Source: Branchipolynoe longqiensis (lineage: Eukaryota; Annelida; Polychaeta; Phyllodocida; Polynoidae). From it: a stretch of 64,000 bases of DNA. Below the pieces are notes generated by a model. The model was given only the letters and a program-made list of their open reading frames with translations, was not told the DNA's origin and did no database searches. A program made the translations under genes and the position numbers. The stretch covers positions 44,018,634 to 44,082,633 of the forward strand of contig CM059189.1 of NCBI GenBank assembly GCA_030323885.1. Direction: 5' to 3'. Numbering within the stretch: position 1 is the first letter of the stretch; the number at the start of each line of letters is the position of its first letter. This document shows positions 45,716 through 56,559 of this stretch, one piece after another.

Positions 45716-46330
45716 TGGCAAGACCTTAGTCCATATTAGATTGTCAACTCTCCCACAAATCTGCAACGTCATGTTGCCTAGCAACCGGGAATGATGCAAC
45801 AATACTGGGACAGCCATAATTAGCCATGCATCCGTCAGTGGGGACCACAACTGTACAACTGAGAGGGCGGACAAGCAGCCCTTTTGCATAACCACTTGCT
45901 AGCAACATTTGTGCTTTGCAGCAATGCATTATGGGAACTAGTTTTTTTATAAGGGGCACTTAGAAAATGTTGAATTAATTGCTTGATTACTTGCTGATGG
46001 CTTAACGTTAATTGACTGATTGATCGCTTGCTGATGGTTTCACGCCGCTTCTGTAGCAAGGGCCATATTGACCGTGAAAAGCTAGTGGTAGTTATTCTGC
46101 CAGTTTTGCTAGCGCCATTTATAGGCCTACATTGAAAATGAAATTGCACACGAAAATCTGATATGGTCAGATTTGTGTCAAATGAAAGTTGATGTGGCTT
46201 ATTTTGTAAAAAGCTTGGCCCATTTTGTACACTTGATGTTCAATCGACACATGTTGACCAATAAATGCCCCAGTCTATACCAATAAAAGGTATCATTGAG
46301 AGCTAACCTAGCTACCAGAACCCTTATCAG
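44585..46330. other. SHANK intron sequence without complete repeats
   Basis: It is AT-rich and includes a (CAGG)n run at 45687-45716. Minus-strand frames near 45.5-46.1 kb have no recognisable domain. Confidence 0.35.
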
Positions 46331-46334
46331 CAAA

Positions 46335-46556
46335 CTCTTTTTTTGTACATTAGTTGATTAAGCAGGTACAATTTCAATCGCAGACAATTGGCCTTCCTCA
46401 TTCCACTGTTCCTTGTCCTATCCGAGTAATGCCAACCGCCAGGCTAGGTAACAAGTATAAATCGTTATGTCATTGGTTTGACTCGGTCAGCGGTTTGAAT
46501 CCCACAGCCTACCAAAACAGAGGCAGATACTCAACTCATTCGGCCATCCTGTCTGA
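46335..46556 (-). mobile_element. SINE with family A middle but a different 3' end (family A2)
   Basis: The tRNA side (GTCATTGGTTTGACTCGGTC, TCATTCGGCCATCCTGTCTG) matches family A. The 3' side (TTGTACATTAGTTGATTAAG, TTTCAATCGCAGACAATTGG) is shared only with 52290-52552. Confidence 0.75.
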
Positions 46557-46894
46557 CTAAGTTGCTGGAATGTTGCTTAATGATAACCATCCCAAATTAA
46601 GAAATTTAAATGATGCTCCCTGCTACTAGCTAGTCAGCAATTTCACTGGGTATTTCCAGGCCACTCCCCTCTAGTATGAAAGTTGCGAGGCCCTGCTCTG
46701 ATTGGCTCTTCACTATTAGTGTGCCAGCCATGGTGGCGGCCAATGCACCCAAAAACAACTTACTTATGCTTACTTTGTGCACACCACACTAGGTGGTGCA
46801 CCAAAGGCTTTTATCATTCATGCGAAAATGTTCATGGAGAGTATCGAACTCTGGATGTTTTCGCCTTTATGCTTGAAGTGTCACAAACAACGCC

Positions 46895-47340
46895 ATAGGA
46901 ACTGAATCATTTCATATATCGCTGATCTGTACACAACTCATTGCTGAAGTCTAGCCAATGTTTGGTGCTGGTTGTGGCCATGTTCATCTCACCAACAGCA
47001 ATGTGCCTTTATGCTCACATTCACGCTTGAAGTGCTATGAACAATGCCATAGGAACTGAATCATTTCATATATCGCTGATCTGTACATAACTCATTGCTG
47101 AAGCCTAGCCAATGTTTGGTGCTGGTTGTGGCCATGCTCATCTCACCAAACAGCAATGTGCCTTTATGCTCACATTCATGCTTGAAGTGCTATGAACAAC
47201 GCCATAGGAACTGAATCATTTCATATATCGCTGATCTGTACATAAATCACTGCTGAAGCCTAGCCAATGTTCGGTGCTGGTTGTGGCCATGCTCATCTCA
47301 CCAAACAACAATGTGCCTTTATGCTTACACATGCATACAC
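46895..47340. repeat. tandem repeat, about 155-bp unit, 3 copies
   Basis: GAACTGAATCATTTCATATA, CCAATGTTTGGTGCTGGTTG and CCTTTATGCTCACATTC recur at spacings of about 153-156 bp with high identity. Confidence 0.9.
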
Positions 47341-47664
47341 AGCGCTCGTACCAGTGAGCTACACCTAATTTGCATAGATTTAAATCTTATTTGCAGGTCT
47401 TAACAAATTGCTCGCTAATCACAATTTATTTTGTTTCATGAATCCAGCAGTCGAATTGCTTTAGATCAGAGCTCCCGTCACTTTGCATAATAGATTAACA
47501 ATAGAACAATACTACTGACAATAATAAAGAAAGGCGACATCTATTGCTTGCCATAGGCTTCATGCGGTACTGTAGTTTGAATAGTATATGTAGCGCTGAA
47601 ACTCTCCACAGTCCAATAACCAACAACTCAAAATCTATCTAGCAGGGCTAATGTAGAGCCTTTA

Positions 47665-47850
47665 TTCTGTAGCGAAGTCACTATTTCGAAGTGAAATTCA
47701 CCATTTCGCAGCAAAGTCGCCAAATAGCAGTGAAGTCGCCAATTACCAGCGAAGTCACCAATTAGCAGCAAAGTCATCAATTAGCAGCAAAGTCACCAAT
47801 TCGCAGCAAAGTCGCCAATTAGCAGCAAAGTCGCCAATTAGCAATGAACC
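47665..47850. repeat. tandem repeat AGCAAAGTCGCCAATT, about 21-23 bp
   Basis: Eight or so copies vary at CACC/CGCC/CATC and AGCAGC/AGCGAA. The frame is not maintained. Confidence 0.85.
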
Positions 47851-48480
47851 TGCCTGGACAACAGGGCTGGTCAGACCAATATCAGACATGAAAATGGGGG
47901 TCTGCTTAGATTAGTAACTGACCATGTCTCACTGCTGTGGTTGATTCTGGTCTCTCACCACCTGTACAGTATAGGCTGCTTCTCTGAACACTACTTAACA
48001 TTAATACTACAGTGAAGTACCTATAAGCAATGATTTTTTAAAAAGAGCATCCTTTGCATTAAACCATCCCCCAGGAATTTCCTTGGATTTCCCCCCCATC
48101 CCCCTCAAGGTTATCAATATTTGTCCTTTGTTCAATATGAAGTTTCTATGCTTAGGGATGAGTCACCTCCAACCAAAAAACCCCAAAGATCTACACAAAT
48201 CATAGAAATTTGACCTCCGGTAAATTTTCTGTGAAGACAGTGCTAAGCATATTGGAGGAACAAATGACCCATATGACCAAGGACAAATCGGAAATCCTCC
48301 AAAAATAAAAAGATTTCAGCTCCCTGATGCTAGTTATTTAGACACGTTGAACACATTGAATCAAAAAAGTCCTAACGCTAAGACCCGTACAAAAGATACA
48401 ACTTACACTTAAGAACTTTCAAATAGTTAAATTCATGCAATGCGAAGTACTTGTTTGAATACCTTATCAAAGCGACCCAA

Positions 48481-50520
48481 GTTAACAGTACTACCCTCAG
48501 GGTGACCCAATGTAACCATGTGATAAGCAGGTGACCCAACATCACAAGATTGCCCTGAGGGTGACCCAACATAACCATGTTATCCTCAAGGTGCCCCAAC
48601 CTAACACTATTGCCCTCAGGGTGACCCACCATAACAGTATTGCCCTCAGGCTGACCCACCATAACCGCACTGTCTGCAGGGTGATGCAACATAACAGTAT
48701 TGGTTTCAGGATGACCCACCATAACTGTACTGTCTGCAGGGTGATGCAACATAACAGTATTTCCCTCAGGATGACCCACCATAACTGTACTGTCTGCAGG
48801 GTGATGCAACATAACAGTATTGTCCTCAGGATGACCCACCATAACTGTACTGTCTGCAGGGTGATGCAACATAACAGTATTGGCTTCAGGGTGACCCACC
48901 ATAACTGTACTGTCTGCAGGGTGATGCAACATAACAGTATTGTCCTCAGGATGACTCACCATAACCGTACTGTCTGCAGGGTGATGCAACATAACAGTAT
49001 TGTCCTCAGGATGACCCACCATAACTGTACTGTCTGCAGGGTGATGCAACATAACAGTATTGTCCTCAGGATGACCCACCATAACTGTACTGTCTGCAGG
49101 GTGATGCAACATAACAGTATTGGCTTCAGGGTGACCCACCATAACTGTACTGTCTGCAGGGTGATGCAACATAACAGTATTGGCTTCAGGGTGACCCACC
49201 ATAACTGTACTGTCTGCAGGGTGATGCAACATAACAGTATTGGCTTCAGGATGACCCACCATAACCGTACTGTCTGCAGGGTGATGCAACATAACAGTAT
49301 TGCCCTCAGGATGACCCACCATAACTGTACTGTCTGCAGGGTGATGAAACATAACAGTATTGTCCTCAGGATGACCCACCATAACTGTACTGTCTGCAGG
49401 GTGATGCAACATAACAGTATTGTCCTCAGGATGACCCACCATAACCGTACTGTCTGCAGGGTGATGCAACATAACAGTATTGTCCTCAGGATGACTCACC
49501 ATAACTCTACTGTCTGCAGGGTGATGCAACATAACAGTATTGGCTTCAGGATGACCCACCATAACTGTCCTGTCTGCAGGGTGATGTAACATAACAGTAT
49601 TGGCTTCAGGATGGCTCACCATAACCGTACTGTCTGCAGGGTGATGCAACATAACAGTATTGCCCTCAGGATGACCCACCATAACTGTACTGTCTGCAGG
49701 GTGATGCAACATAACAGTATTGGCTTCACGATGACCCACCATAACCGTACTGTCTGCAGGGTGATGCAACATAACAGTATTGCCCTCAGGATGACCACCA
49801 AACTGTACGTCTGCAGGGTGATGAAACATAACAGTATTGTCCTCAGGATGACCCACCATAACTGTACTGTCTGCAGGGTGATGCAACATAACAGTATTGG
49901 CCTCAGGATGACCCACCATAACTGTACTGTCTGCAGGGTGATGCAACATAACAGTATTGCCCTCAGGATGACCCACCATAACTGTACTGTCTGCAGGGTG
50001 ATGCAACATAACAGTATTGTCCTCAGGATGACCCACCATAACTGTACTGTCTGCAGGGTGATGCAACATAACAGTATTGTCCTCAGGATGACCCACCATA
50101 ACTGTACTGTCTGCAGGGTGATGCAACATAACAGTATTGCCCTCAGGATGACCCACCATAACCGTACTGTCTGCAGGGTGATGCAACATAACAGTATTGT
50201 CCTCAGGATGACCCACCATAACTGTACTGTCTGCAGGGTGATGCAACATAACAGTATTGGCCTCAGGATGACCCACCATAACTGTACTGTCTGCAGGGTG
50301 ATGCAACATAACAGTATTGGCTTCAGGGTGACCCACCATAACAGTAGTGCCCTCAGGGTGACCCACGATAACCACCTTTACGCAAACCTCAGGGTGACCC
50401 ATGATAACCAGGATCTGCAAGGTGCCCCAGCATAACCATATTGCCCTCAGAGTGACCCAACATAACTGTCCCGTCCTCAGGGTGACCAGAGATAACTGTA
50501 CTGTCCTCAGGGTGACCTGA
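48481..50520. repeat. minisatellite with 60-bp higher-order unit (two 30-bp halves), about 33 copies, open in frame on both strands
   Basis: Each unit pairs GTACTGTCTGCAGGGTGATG (then CAACATAACA) with GTATTGTCCTCAGGATGACC (then CACCATAACT). Simple 30-bp monomers (TTGCCCTCAGGGTGACCCA) lie at both edges, as expected when a dimer amplified from a monomer array. The minus strand is open for 680 codons as a decapeptide pair (VMVGHPEANT and VMLHHPADST). The plus strand is also open for hundreds of codons, so openness alone is not evidence of a gene. It sits inside a SHANK intron on the same strand. Confidence 0.93.
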
Positions 50521-51236
50521 AAAAACTATCAGTCCCATAACTGCAATATCATTACCATTAGGATGACAATATGGTACCCCCCCCCCCCAACCCCCCCACC
50601 TGCAGGGAAAAGTAATATGATTGTAATATCCTCATTATTATTTCTATTGACACAACTGTATGGAGTGGCACCGGGATTAAAGGCGACCCATTGTACAATG
50701 GCGTACATTGGAGAGAAGAGGATTGTCTTCTCCAGCTCCATTCGAAAGGGGGCAATCAAAGCGGGTGCGTAGTTACTTCCAAGTTTCAGCAAGAACTTAA
50801 ATGTATGAATGCACACATTATCTCTTAATTGGATCAAACTTAGCAAGCCACTCATCATTCCGTGCTCAACCATTGGGGGATCACTAGGGGGGATGGAGGG
50901 GGGAGCACACATTCAGGACCTCCAGAAGTTATTAGTGCCAAACTAGACAGTGTTAGTTACCTTGACTTACCGAAGTTATTCAATAACAAAGAGAGAATAT
51001 GTTATCTATATAGAGATAATGCCACCGCCCAGGATAGGCATTTAGTATTTTATTAACCCAATCCTGCAATCGAATGAATAGCCAATATACTGTTTACAAA
51101 TGAATTCATTGGCAAATAGGATATTGATGATACCAATGTTGATGTAATATTGCGCAAAAGGAGCAAATTTGAAATTATTTATGTTTTAACGTAAATTGAA
51201 GCAGCATTTATGTATAATAGACCCATGCACGCCTAC

Positions 51237-51402
51237 CTTTCTTCTTGATGGGCAGAGTGCGCGTGCCATCAATGTGAGCATCCATCCCTTCGAGGCTGAG
51301 CGGCTTCACGGTGACCACCTTCATGGCGAGCGTGTCTCCCGACCGCTTGATGAGCTGCACTGTGTGCTCATGAGTCGCGTTCACAACACTCTCGCCATTA
51401 AT
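51237..51402 (-). CDS. SHANK: SHANK PDZ exon, C-terminal half
   Basis: This 166-bp exon encodes INGESVVNATHEHTVQLIK, RSGDTLAMKVVTVKPLS and a tail ending PIKKK. It is the second half of a PDZ domain, equivalent to VNGENVVKVGHRQVV in vertebrate SHANKs. The histidine at the start of helix B (ATHEH) is the class I PDZ residue that reads a Ser/Thr at position -2 of the ligand, as in GKAP/SAPAP tails. The acceptor is CATTTGTAG in phase 0, the donor AAAG|GTAGGC in phase 1. Confidence 0.93.
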
Positions 51403-51470
51403 CTACAAATGGAGCAAGCACCAAGAATTCACATTTCAGTCATTTGGGGCACCCCAAGCTTAATTATCAC

Positions 51471-51878
51471 TAGATAAAGGATTCACCCGGGACTCGCAGT
51501 ACATGGGTGAATACCAACCCTATATAAAAATGGTCGAAAATGCAGGTTAATGAAATGAGAGCCTAATTTCACAATCTAAGAAGCAACAATTATTCTTTAC
51601 TTATGTCTTATTATTTTCCCGCTACCTTTGAGTTGAAAAATATAATAAAATAGCTAGTTTAATATGATTTAAAAGTGAAATCGACGGTGTTCTATGGCCG
51701 CCATCTTGTCTTTTTGCATTCTCTCCCATTTCACCAAATCTGTGTCAATATATGTAGCCATTTGATCATGGAACCACACTTTCTACTTCCTGTTCCATAC
51801 TAAAGCTATTTTCGCCTGTATTTACACTACGTTGTCCTTCACCTGTGTACTACAAGTACCGGGTGAATCTTTTATCTA
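51471..51878. mobile_element. Mutator-like MITE, 9-bp target duplication, copy 2, beside a SHANK exon
   Basis: The ends TAGATAAAGGATTCACCCG and GGGTGAATCTTTTATCTA are flanked by the perfect 9-bp repeat AATTATCAC (51462-51470 and 51879-51887). The interior (GGCCGCCATCTTGTCTTTTT) is inverted relative to 28951-29379. Its near end is about 66 bp upstream of the acceptor of the PDZ exon, within the range where a branch point normally lies. Confidence 0.9.
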
Positions 51879-52129
51879 AATTATCACCTGCTCTATAAAT
51901 TTAAATAAATAGTTTTTAAAAGCGTGCTATATTGTTCATGAGGTAAATTAACTATTGAATTCAGTGGGGAAAAAAACTGATTTATTTTTGTGTGTTGCTT
52001 TGTAAATATGATCTTGATGATAAGCCATCTGTTTGGTCCGGTACTAGAATCAACCTAGAATGTTAAAATTCTAATGATAATTTCTCTTAAATGCGGTGCT
52101 CAAGAGAGCCATCCCTCCCTACCCCTACC

Positions 52130-52175
52130 CGCGTCCAGATATAACCTTAGATGGTGCCAGGACATAAAACTCAAA
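52130..52175. mobile_element. isolated SINE/LINE 3' tail
   Basis: GATATAACCTTAGATGGTGC then CAGGACATAAAACTCAAAAC is the tail motif without a body. Comparable scraps are at 53508, 59508 and 60474. Confidence 0.6.
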
Positions 52176-52289
52176 ACAACCAAGCAACCTACATGTACCC
52201 CTCGCCTCAGACGACGTAAGACATCAATGTGCATCACACATAGACGTCTGGGTCATCAGCAATTGGATTTAGTTGTGTTTTTTTTTTTT

Positions 52290-52552
52290 TTAAAGGTTGC
52301 TTTTTGTTTGTACATTAGATGATTAAGTGCGGGGAGGAATTTCAACCGCAGAAAATTGGTCTTCCTAATTCCACTGCTCCTTGCCCTATCCTACTAATGC
52401 TAAGTGCCAGGCTAGGTAGCGACAAGTATAAACCTTTAAGTCATCGGTTTCAATCGACCAGAGTCGAAAGCGACGGTTTCGAATACCATGACCTGCCACG
52501 TGAGAAGTTTAATGTTCAACACATTATTAGGCGATCTGGTCTGGATCAGTTC
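52290..52552 (-). mobile_element. SINE family A2
   Basis: It shares TTGTACATTAGATGATTAAG, TTTCAACCGCAGAAAATTGG and CTTCCTAATTCCACTG with 46335-46556, and the CTTGCCCTATCCTACTAATG / AAGTCATCGGTTTC middle with family A. The head is decayed. Confidence 0.75.
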
Positions 52553-52735
52553 AGTTAGTTTCTTTATGTGTTTATATAATCAATTAGACCTGAATTTTTA
52601 ACAGAATCTGACATCTATATCGTCATATTTTACATTGAGAGCATGCTCAAGGCTCACCTCCATTACCACTGATCACCACCCCGATTGACAAGACCTAGTT
52701 GTCAGTGCCTGGCAGGCTTAAACAGAACCACATAC

Positions 52736-52869
52736 CTCCAGAACGAAATCCCCGGGCTTGAGCCCTGCTTTGTCAGCCATGCTGCCCTTGTCCACCCGGT
52801 CCAGGTACTGAAGGGCCGGGAAGTCCGGGCTGGGGGCGAAGTCCAGCGATGAAGGCTGCTGCGACTGGG
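52736..52869 (-). CDS. SHANK: SHANK PDZ exon, central part
   Basis: This 134-bp exon encodes QSQQPSSLDFAPSPD, then FPALQYLDRVDKGSMADKAG and LKPGDFVLE. It covers the PDZ loop, strand C and helix A, and corresponds to PAFPALQYLESVDEGG in vertebrate SHANK3. FPALQYL is a SHANK signature. The acceptor is GTCTTTTACAG and the donor GAG|GTATGTGG. It begins with two codon bases (upstream intron phase 1) and ends at a codon boundary, which matches the next exon. Confidence 0.93.
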
Positions 52870-52911
52870 CTGTAAAAGACAAGAAGAGTTGTGGTGAGAC
52901 AATGCAATAAT

Positions 52912-53480
52912 AGTGCGGTCACTCAATGTCGCACTGCTGTGGTCAGCTGGTGCTACAACACTGCGCTCAGTCAACACTAGAACATGGCAGTCAGTCAATG
53001 GTAGAGCATGATGGTCAGACAATGTGGTCAGCCAACACTACAACATTGCGGTTAGTCAACATTACAACACGGCAGTCAGTCTATGCTAGAGCACGATGGT
53101 CGGACAATGTGATCAGCCAACACTACAACATTGTGGTCAGTCAACATTAGAACACTGCAGTCAGTCAATGCTAGAGCACAATGGTCAGACAATGTGGTCA
53201 GCCAACACTACAACATTGAGGTCAGTCAACATTAGACAGCACTGCAGTCAGTCAACGCTAGAGCATGATGTTCGGACAATGTGGTCAGCCAACACTACAA
53301 CACTGTGGCCAGTGAACATCACAACACTGGCCAGTCAACGCTACAGCACTGTGTTCAACAAATGTGTTCAGTCAATGCTATCGTGTTGTGGTCAACCAAC
53401 ACTACCAGCAACACTGTGATGAGCCCATGCTAGAATGCTATGGTTAGCCAACATCACAACATTATGCTCAGCCAATAATA
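52912..53480. repeat. minisatellite, 22-23-bp unit (GGTCAGCCAACACTACAACATT)
   Basis: About 25 copies alternate GTCAGTCAACATTAGAACAC, CAGTCAGTCAATGCTAGAGCA and GTCAGCCAACACTACAACAT, giving an 88-bp higher-order period. Looser copies continue to about 53690. It lies in the SHANK intron immediately upstream of the central PDZ exon. Confidence 0.9.
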
Positions 53481-53689
53481 GGCCATATTGTTGGCTGCCA
53501 ACTGCAATATTTTTGGCTGTTGCCAGGACATAAAACTCCAAAGATATGGCAGTGTGATCAACCAATGTGTTCAGTCAGCACTACAACGCTGTAGTCAGCC
53601 AATAATACAATCTGAAATCAGCCAACACTACAATCATATGATTAGCCAATGCAACTAGACTGTAGTCAGCCAACACTACAACCCTGTAA

Positions 53690-53885
53690 TTTGGATTTCC
53701 ACCGCTGTGTATAACTTACAGCGTCATCAAATGCCAGTTGCTCCTATTCCATGTCTATGTGGTGTGTCAAGTTAAAAATCCCTTGGGTCGGTAAAAGTGT
53801 AGGCTCGGGCTTTCTAATGACCAACTGTCTAATGGTGAAAACAAGCCTATTCAAACTTATCCACGACAGGCAGAATAAATCTTCT
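53690..53885 (+). mobile_element. family B SINE, head missing
   Basis: GGATTTCCACCGCTGTGTAT, CTTACAGCGTCATCAAATGC and TCCCTTGGGTCGGTAAAAGT match the bodies at 21540 and 26740. It is antisense to SHANK. Confidence 0.8.
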
Positions 53886-54547
53886 TATTTTTAAAGGCTA
53901 CAACGTGATGATTTTGTGAGCGCATGATTAAATGCAATATCGGACAACAAAATAATGATAGCATGTTCATGACGAGATGGTGGTAGTCAAGTTAAGTGGT
54001 CATCACTCCAGTTAGGACCTCACCAGGGAAGAAAAAGGGTACAAGAATGTTAATAATGATACAAACAATATATGAGATGATAATGCACTAGTCTCGTATT
54101 GACATGGCACGGTGGCGCCACCACGCAAGCAACACCTACACTAAAGTAGCCTAGTTCTCCGAGCAATCCTGCTTGATCATTTTCATATTCGATGATTACT
54201 GTTATTTTAGAAGGGAAAAGTGGAGGGGGGGGGCATAGGGGGAGGGGGGCAACAAAGGCTGATGTGGACAATATTTAGTTGTGTATATATATGTATACAA
54301 TTCAAGTACTTACGATATGAAAGGTGAGAGAGATGGTTAAATACTATATACAGTGAGCCCCCATTATAACGCGATCTTTGGAGGGGGGATTCACTGCATA
54401 TGGATAGTGATAAACCCTTTATCGCATGTAATAAGCTCTGTAGTGTCCTGTCCCCCCTCTTGCCCCCCTCACTCCGCGAGTGTCCGACATGCACCTCGCT
54501 GGCCCCCTGTGTGGGGAGCAACAAGCGACACACTCGGAAGTTATATA

Positions 54548-54783
54548 TGAGGCTGTCTCAAAAGGTGCTAAGTAATTTGGGAAAAAACTTTGTCCATTGT
54601 AATGATCCCTTATGCATTTGATCAGGATAAACTGATTTATGGTGTTTCATAATCCCAATAGAATACATATTGATTTGAAGCAAATGTCCTTGTGTTTTCA
54701 GTGTAACCGTTTCTGTGCTATTTTGTGTCAATCGTTACGAGGACAAAAAAAAGAAAGAGTTATCACATTTTGAGACAGGCTCA
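54548..54783. mobile_element. MITE with TGAGGCTGTCTCAAAAGG ends, TATA duplication, copy 1
   Basis: The left end TGAGGCTGTCTCAAAAGGTG and right end ATTTTGAGACAGGCTCA are inverted, with TATA on both sides. The 236-bp interior contains ATCCCAATAGAATACATATT and GTCCTTGTGTTTTCAGTGTA. The copy at 62811 is in the opposite orientation. Confidence 0.85.
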
Positions 54784-55179
54784 TATATATAATCCCTATC
54801 TTTCTTTCTATATATAAACTATACATATATAATATATATATATTATACTCATGATAACTTCGCGAATGAAGCCAGTGAAGTGAGCTCGCGTAAACAAGCT
54901 AAACTAACTTGGACAGGAAGCAGACAATCTGTCAAAATGATCTTTTTGACCCCTTCAATTCTCAAACTAAGTGCTTTCCTCACTATTTTTGCACCAATCT
55001 TTAGCTCTGTCTTTTTTGTTGTTGGTAAATATGTTTATTTTGCTGAATAAACCTTTGGGTTTGAAAAGACGACAAATTAAACGCCACTCGTAACCCACCC
55101 ATTCAGAATACAGCCAAGTTCAACCAACTAAAAAAAGTTGTACCTGCCGTCATGCAGCCTGACGCAGGAAAGAAGCAAT

Positions 55180-55230
55180 GGAATGTGTGTGTGGGGGGGG
55201 GGAGAGGGGGGGGGAGGACACACCACATAT
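55180..55230. repeat. poly-G tracts
   Basis: Runs of G interrupted by AGAGG and AGGAC lie in the first SHANK intron of the window. Further poly-C and poly-G runs are at 55540, 55615 and 55728. Confidence 0.7.
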
Positions 55231-55724
55231 CCCCAACTGAAACTTACCCCGCTTAATCAATGAATATGATGAAAATATTTAAAAACTAAAAATGTCAAAA
55301 ATCCTAGTCGAAAAGAAAAACCACATTCAGTGAATTTAATTGACAGCAGACGACATTTTTACAGCGACCAGACGACCAACTTAAAATCAGTGGTAAAAGA
55401 GGTAGGATGGATAAAGGCGTAGTTGGCTTGCTGAGTCTGCCTTCTGTCTATGGCTAGGTCTATGGTATACAGCGTACCCCACCCCAGCTGCAGCAGATGG
55501 TTCCTGCTTTTATCCCCACTGTATTTACATCTGTCGCCCCCCCCCCCCCCCGCCACTCATTTTTGTTTTTCTGTGCGGTTTACTGTGCTGTCTGTTGGGG
55601 AGTTGGGGAGTAGGGGGGGGGGGCGCTCGACCTGGTCCCAATCCCACTTCTCTCTATGCACTAAGCAATGTACATTAATGGCCGTTTTTAACACAAACCA
55701 GATCACCGGCATATGTACCACGGG

Positions 55725-56155
55725 GAGGGGGGGGGGGACGGAGGTGAGGGGGAAACCGGAGGGGAGGGAGGAGGGGAGGAGGAGAGGAGGAGAGGGGGAG
55801 AGGGAGGAGAGTAGGGAAGGGGGGCGTTGCGGTTGCCCCAATCTTAAACCGCATACCAATATTTATGGGGGTGGGTGGAGGAGAGGGATGGGGAAGGTGA
55901 GGGTGAGGAGGATGAGAAGGAGGGTGAGGGAGAGGAAGAGGGGGGTGGGAGGAAGAGGGAGGAAGAGGGAGGAGGGGGGGAAGAGGGAGGAGGGGGAGGA
56001 AGAGGGAGGGGGGGAAGAGGGAAGAGGAAGAGGGGGAGGGAGAGGAAGAGGGGAGGAAGAGGGGGAGGAAGAGGGGGAGGGGAGGAAGAGGGGAGGGGGA
56101 AGCTGTGAGGAACGGGGGGGGGGAGGAAGAGGGGCAGGAGGAGGTGGAGGGGGTA
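55725..56155. repeat. polypurine tract (GAGGAAGAGGGGGAGG)
   Basis: The plus strand is nearly pure A/G for most of 430 bp, broken by one mixed patch (55825-55865). It resembles the tract at 31918-32515. Open frames here are compositional. Confidence 0.88.
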
Positions 56156-56559
56156 TAAGTAGAACAGCTGTTCTTTTTACATTAACATAATGCATTTATA
56201 GTTCACAAACCCAAACACAAGCACATATAATCCACGATGCAAATAAAAATAACAAATGTGATTCACACAGGATTAAAGTATTCTACCATCCGCAGGCTAT
56301 GCTGAGTATATGTGTGTAATAATGAAAAGTTACTTGAAACTAAAATGCAGTAGATTGTGACGACCAACCTAATATATATATATATATATTTTTTTTTTTT
56401 AAGCTAAAAAAACCCATCGGACTAGGCAAATTTAACCAGCTGGGAAAAGTATTAGGGGGGAGGGGGAGGCAGGAGGCAGGAGGAGAAACTATATAGAATC
56501 TATTTAACTAAGGTGTTGGAACCATACACCGACAATATCTAAATTGACAAATTCTTAAC

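Larger units (their letters stand above)
41974..51236 (-). other. large SHANK intron (9.3 kb) between PDZ exon and linker exon
   Basis: It is bounded by donor AAAG|GTAGGC and the acceptor of the 102-bp exon. It contains nested MITEs, SINE pieces, two middle-sized tandem arrays and the 60-bp minisatellite. I see no additional conserved exon. Confidence 0.7.

Noticed and set aside
48531..50435. Plus-strand MTHHNCTVCRVMQHNS repeat protein
   Set aside because: It is antisense to the more coding-like minus frame and is explained by the minisatellite. There is no start context or domain.
48481..50520. CRISPR array
   Set aside because: The repeats are contiguous with no unique spacers, and the genome is eukaryotic.
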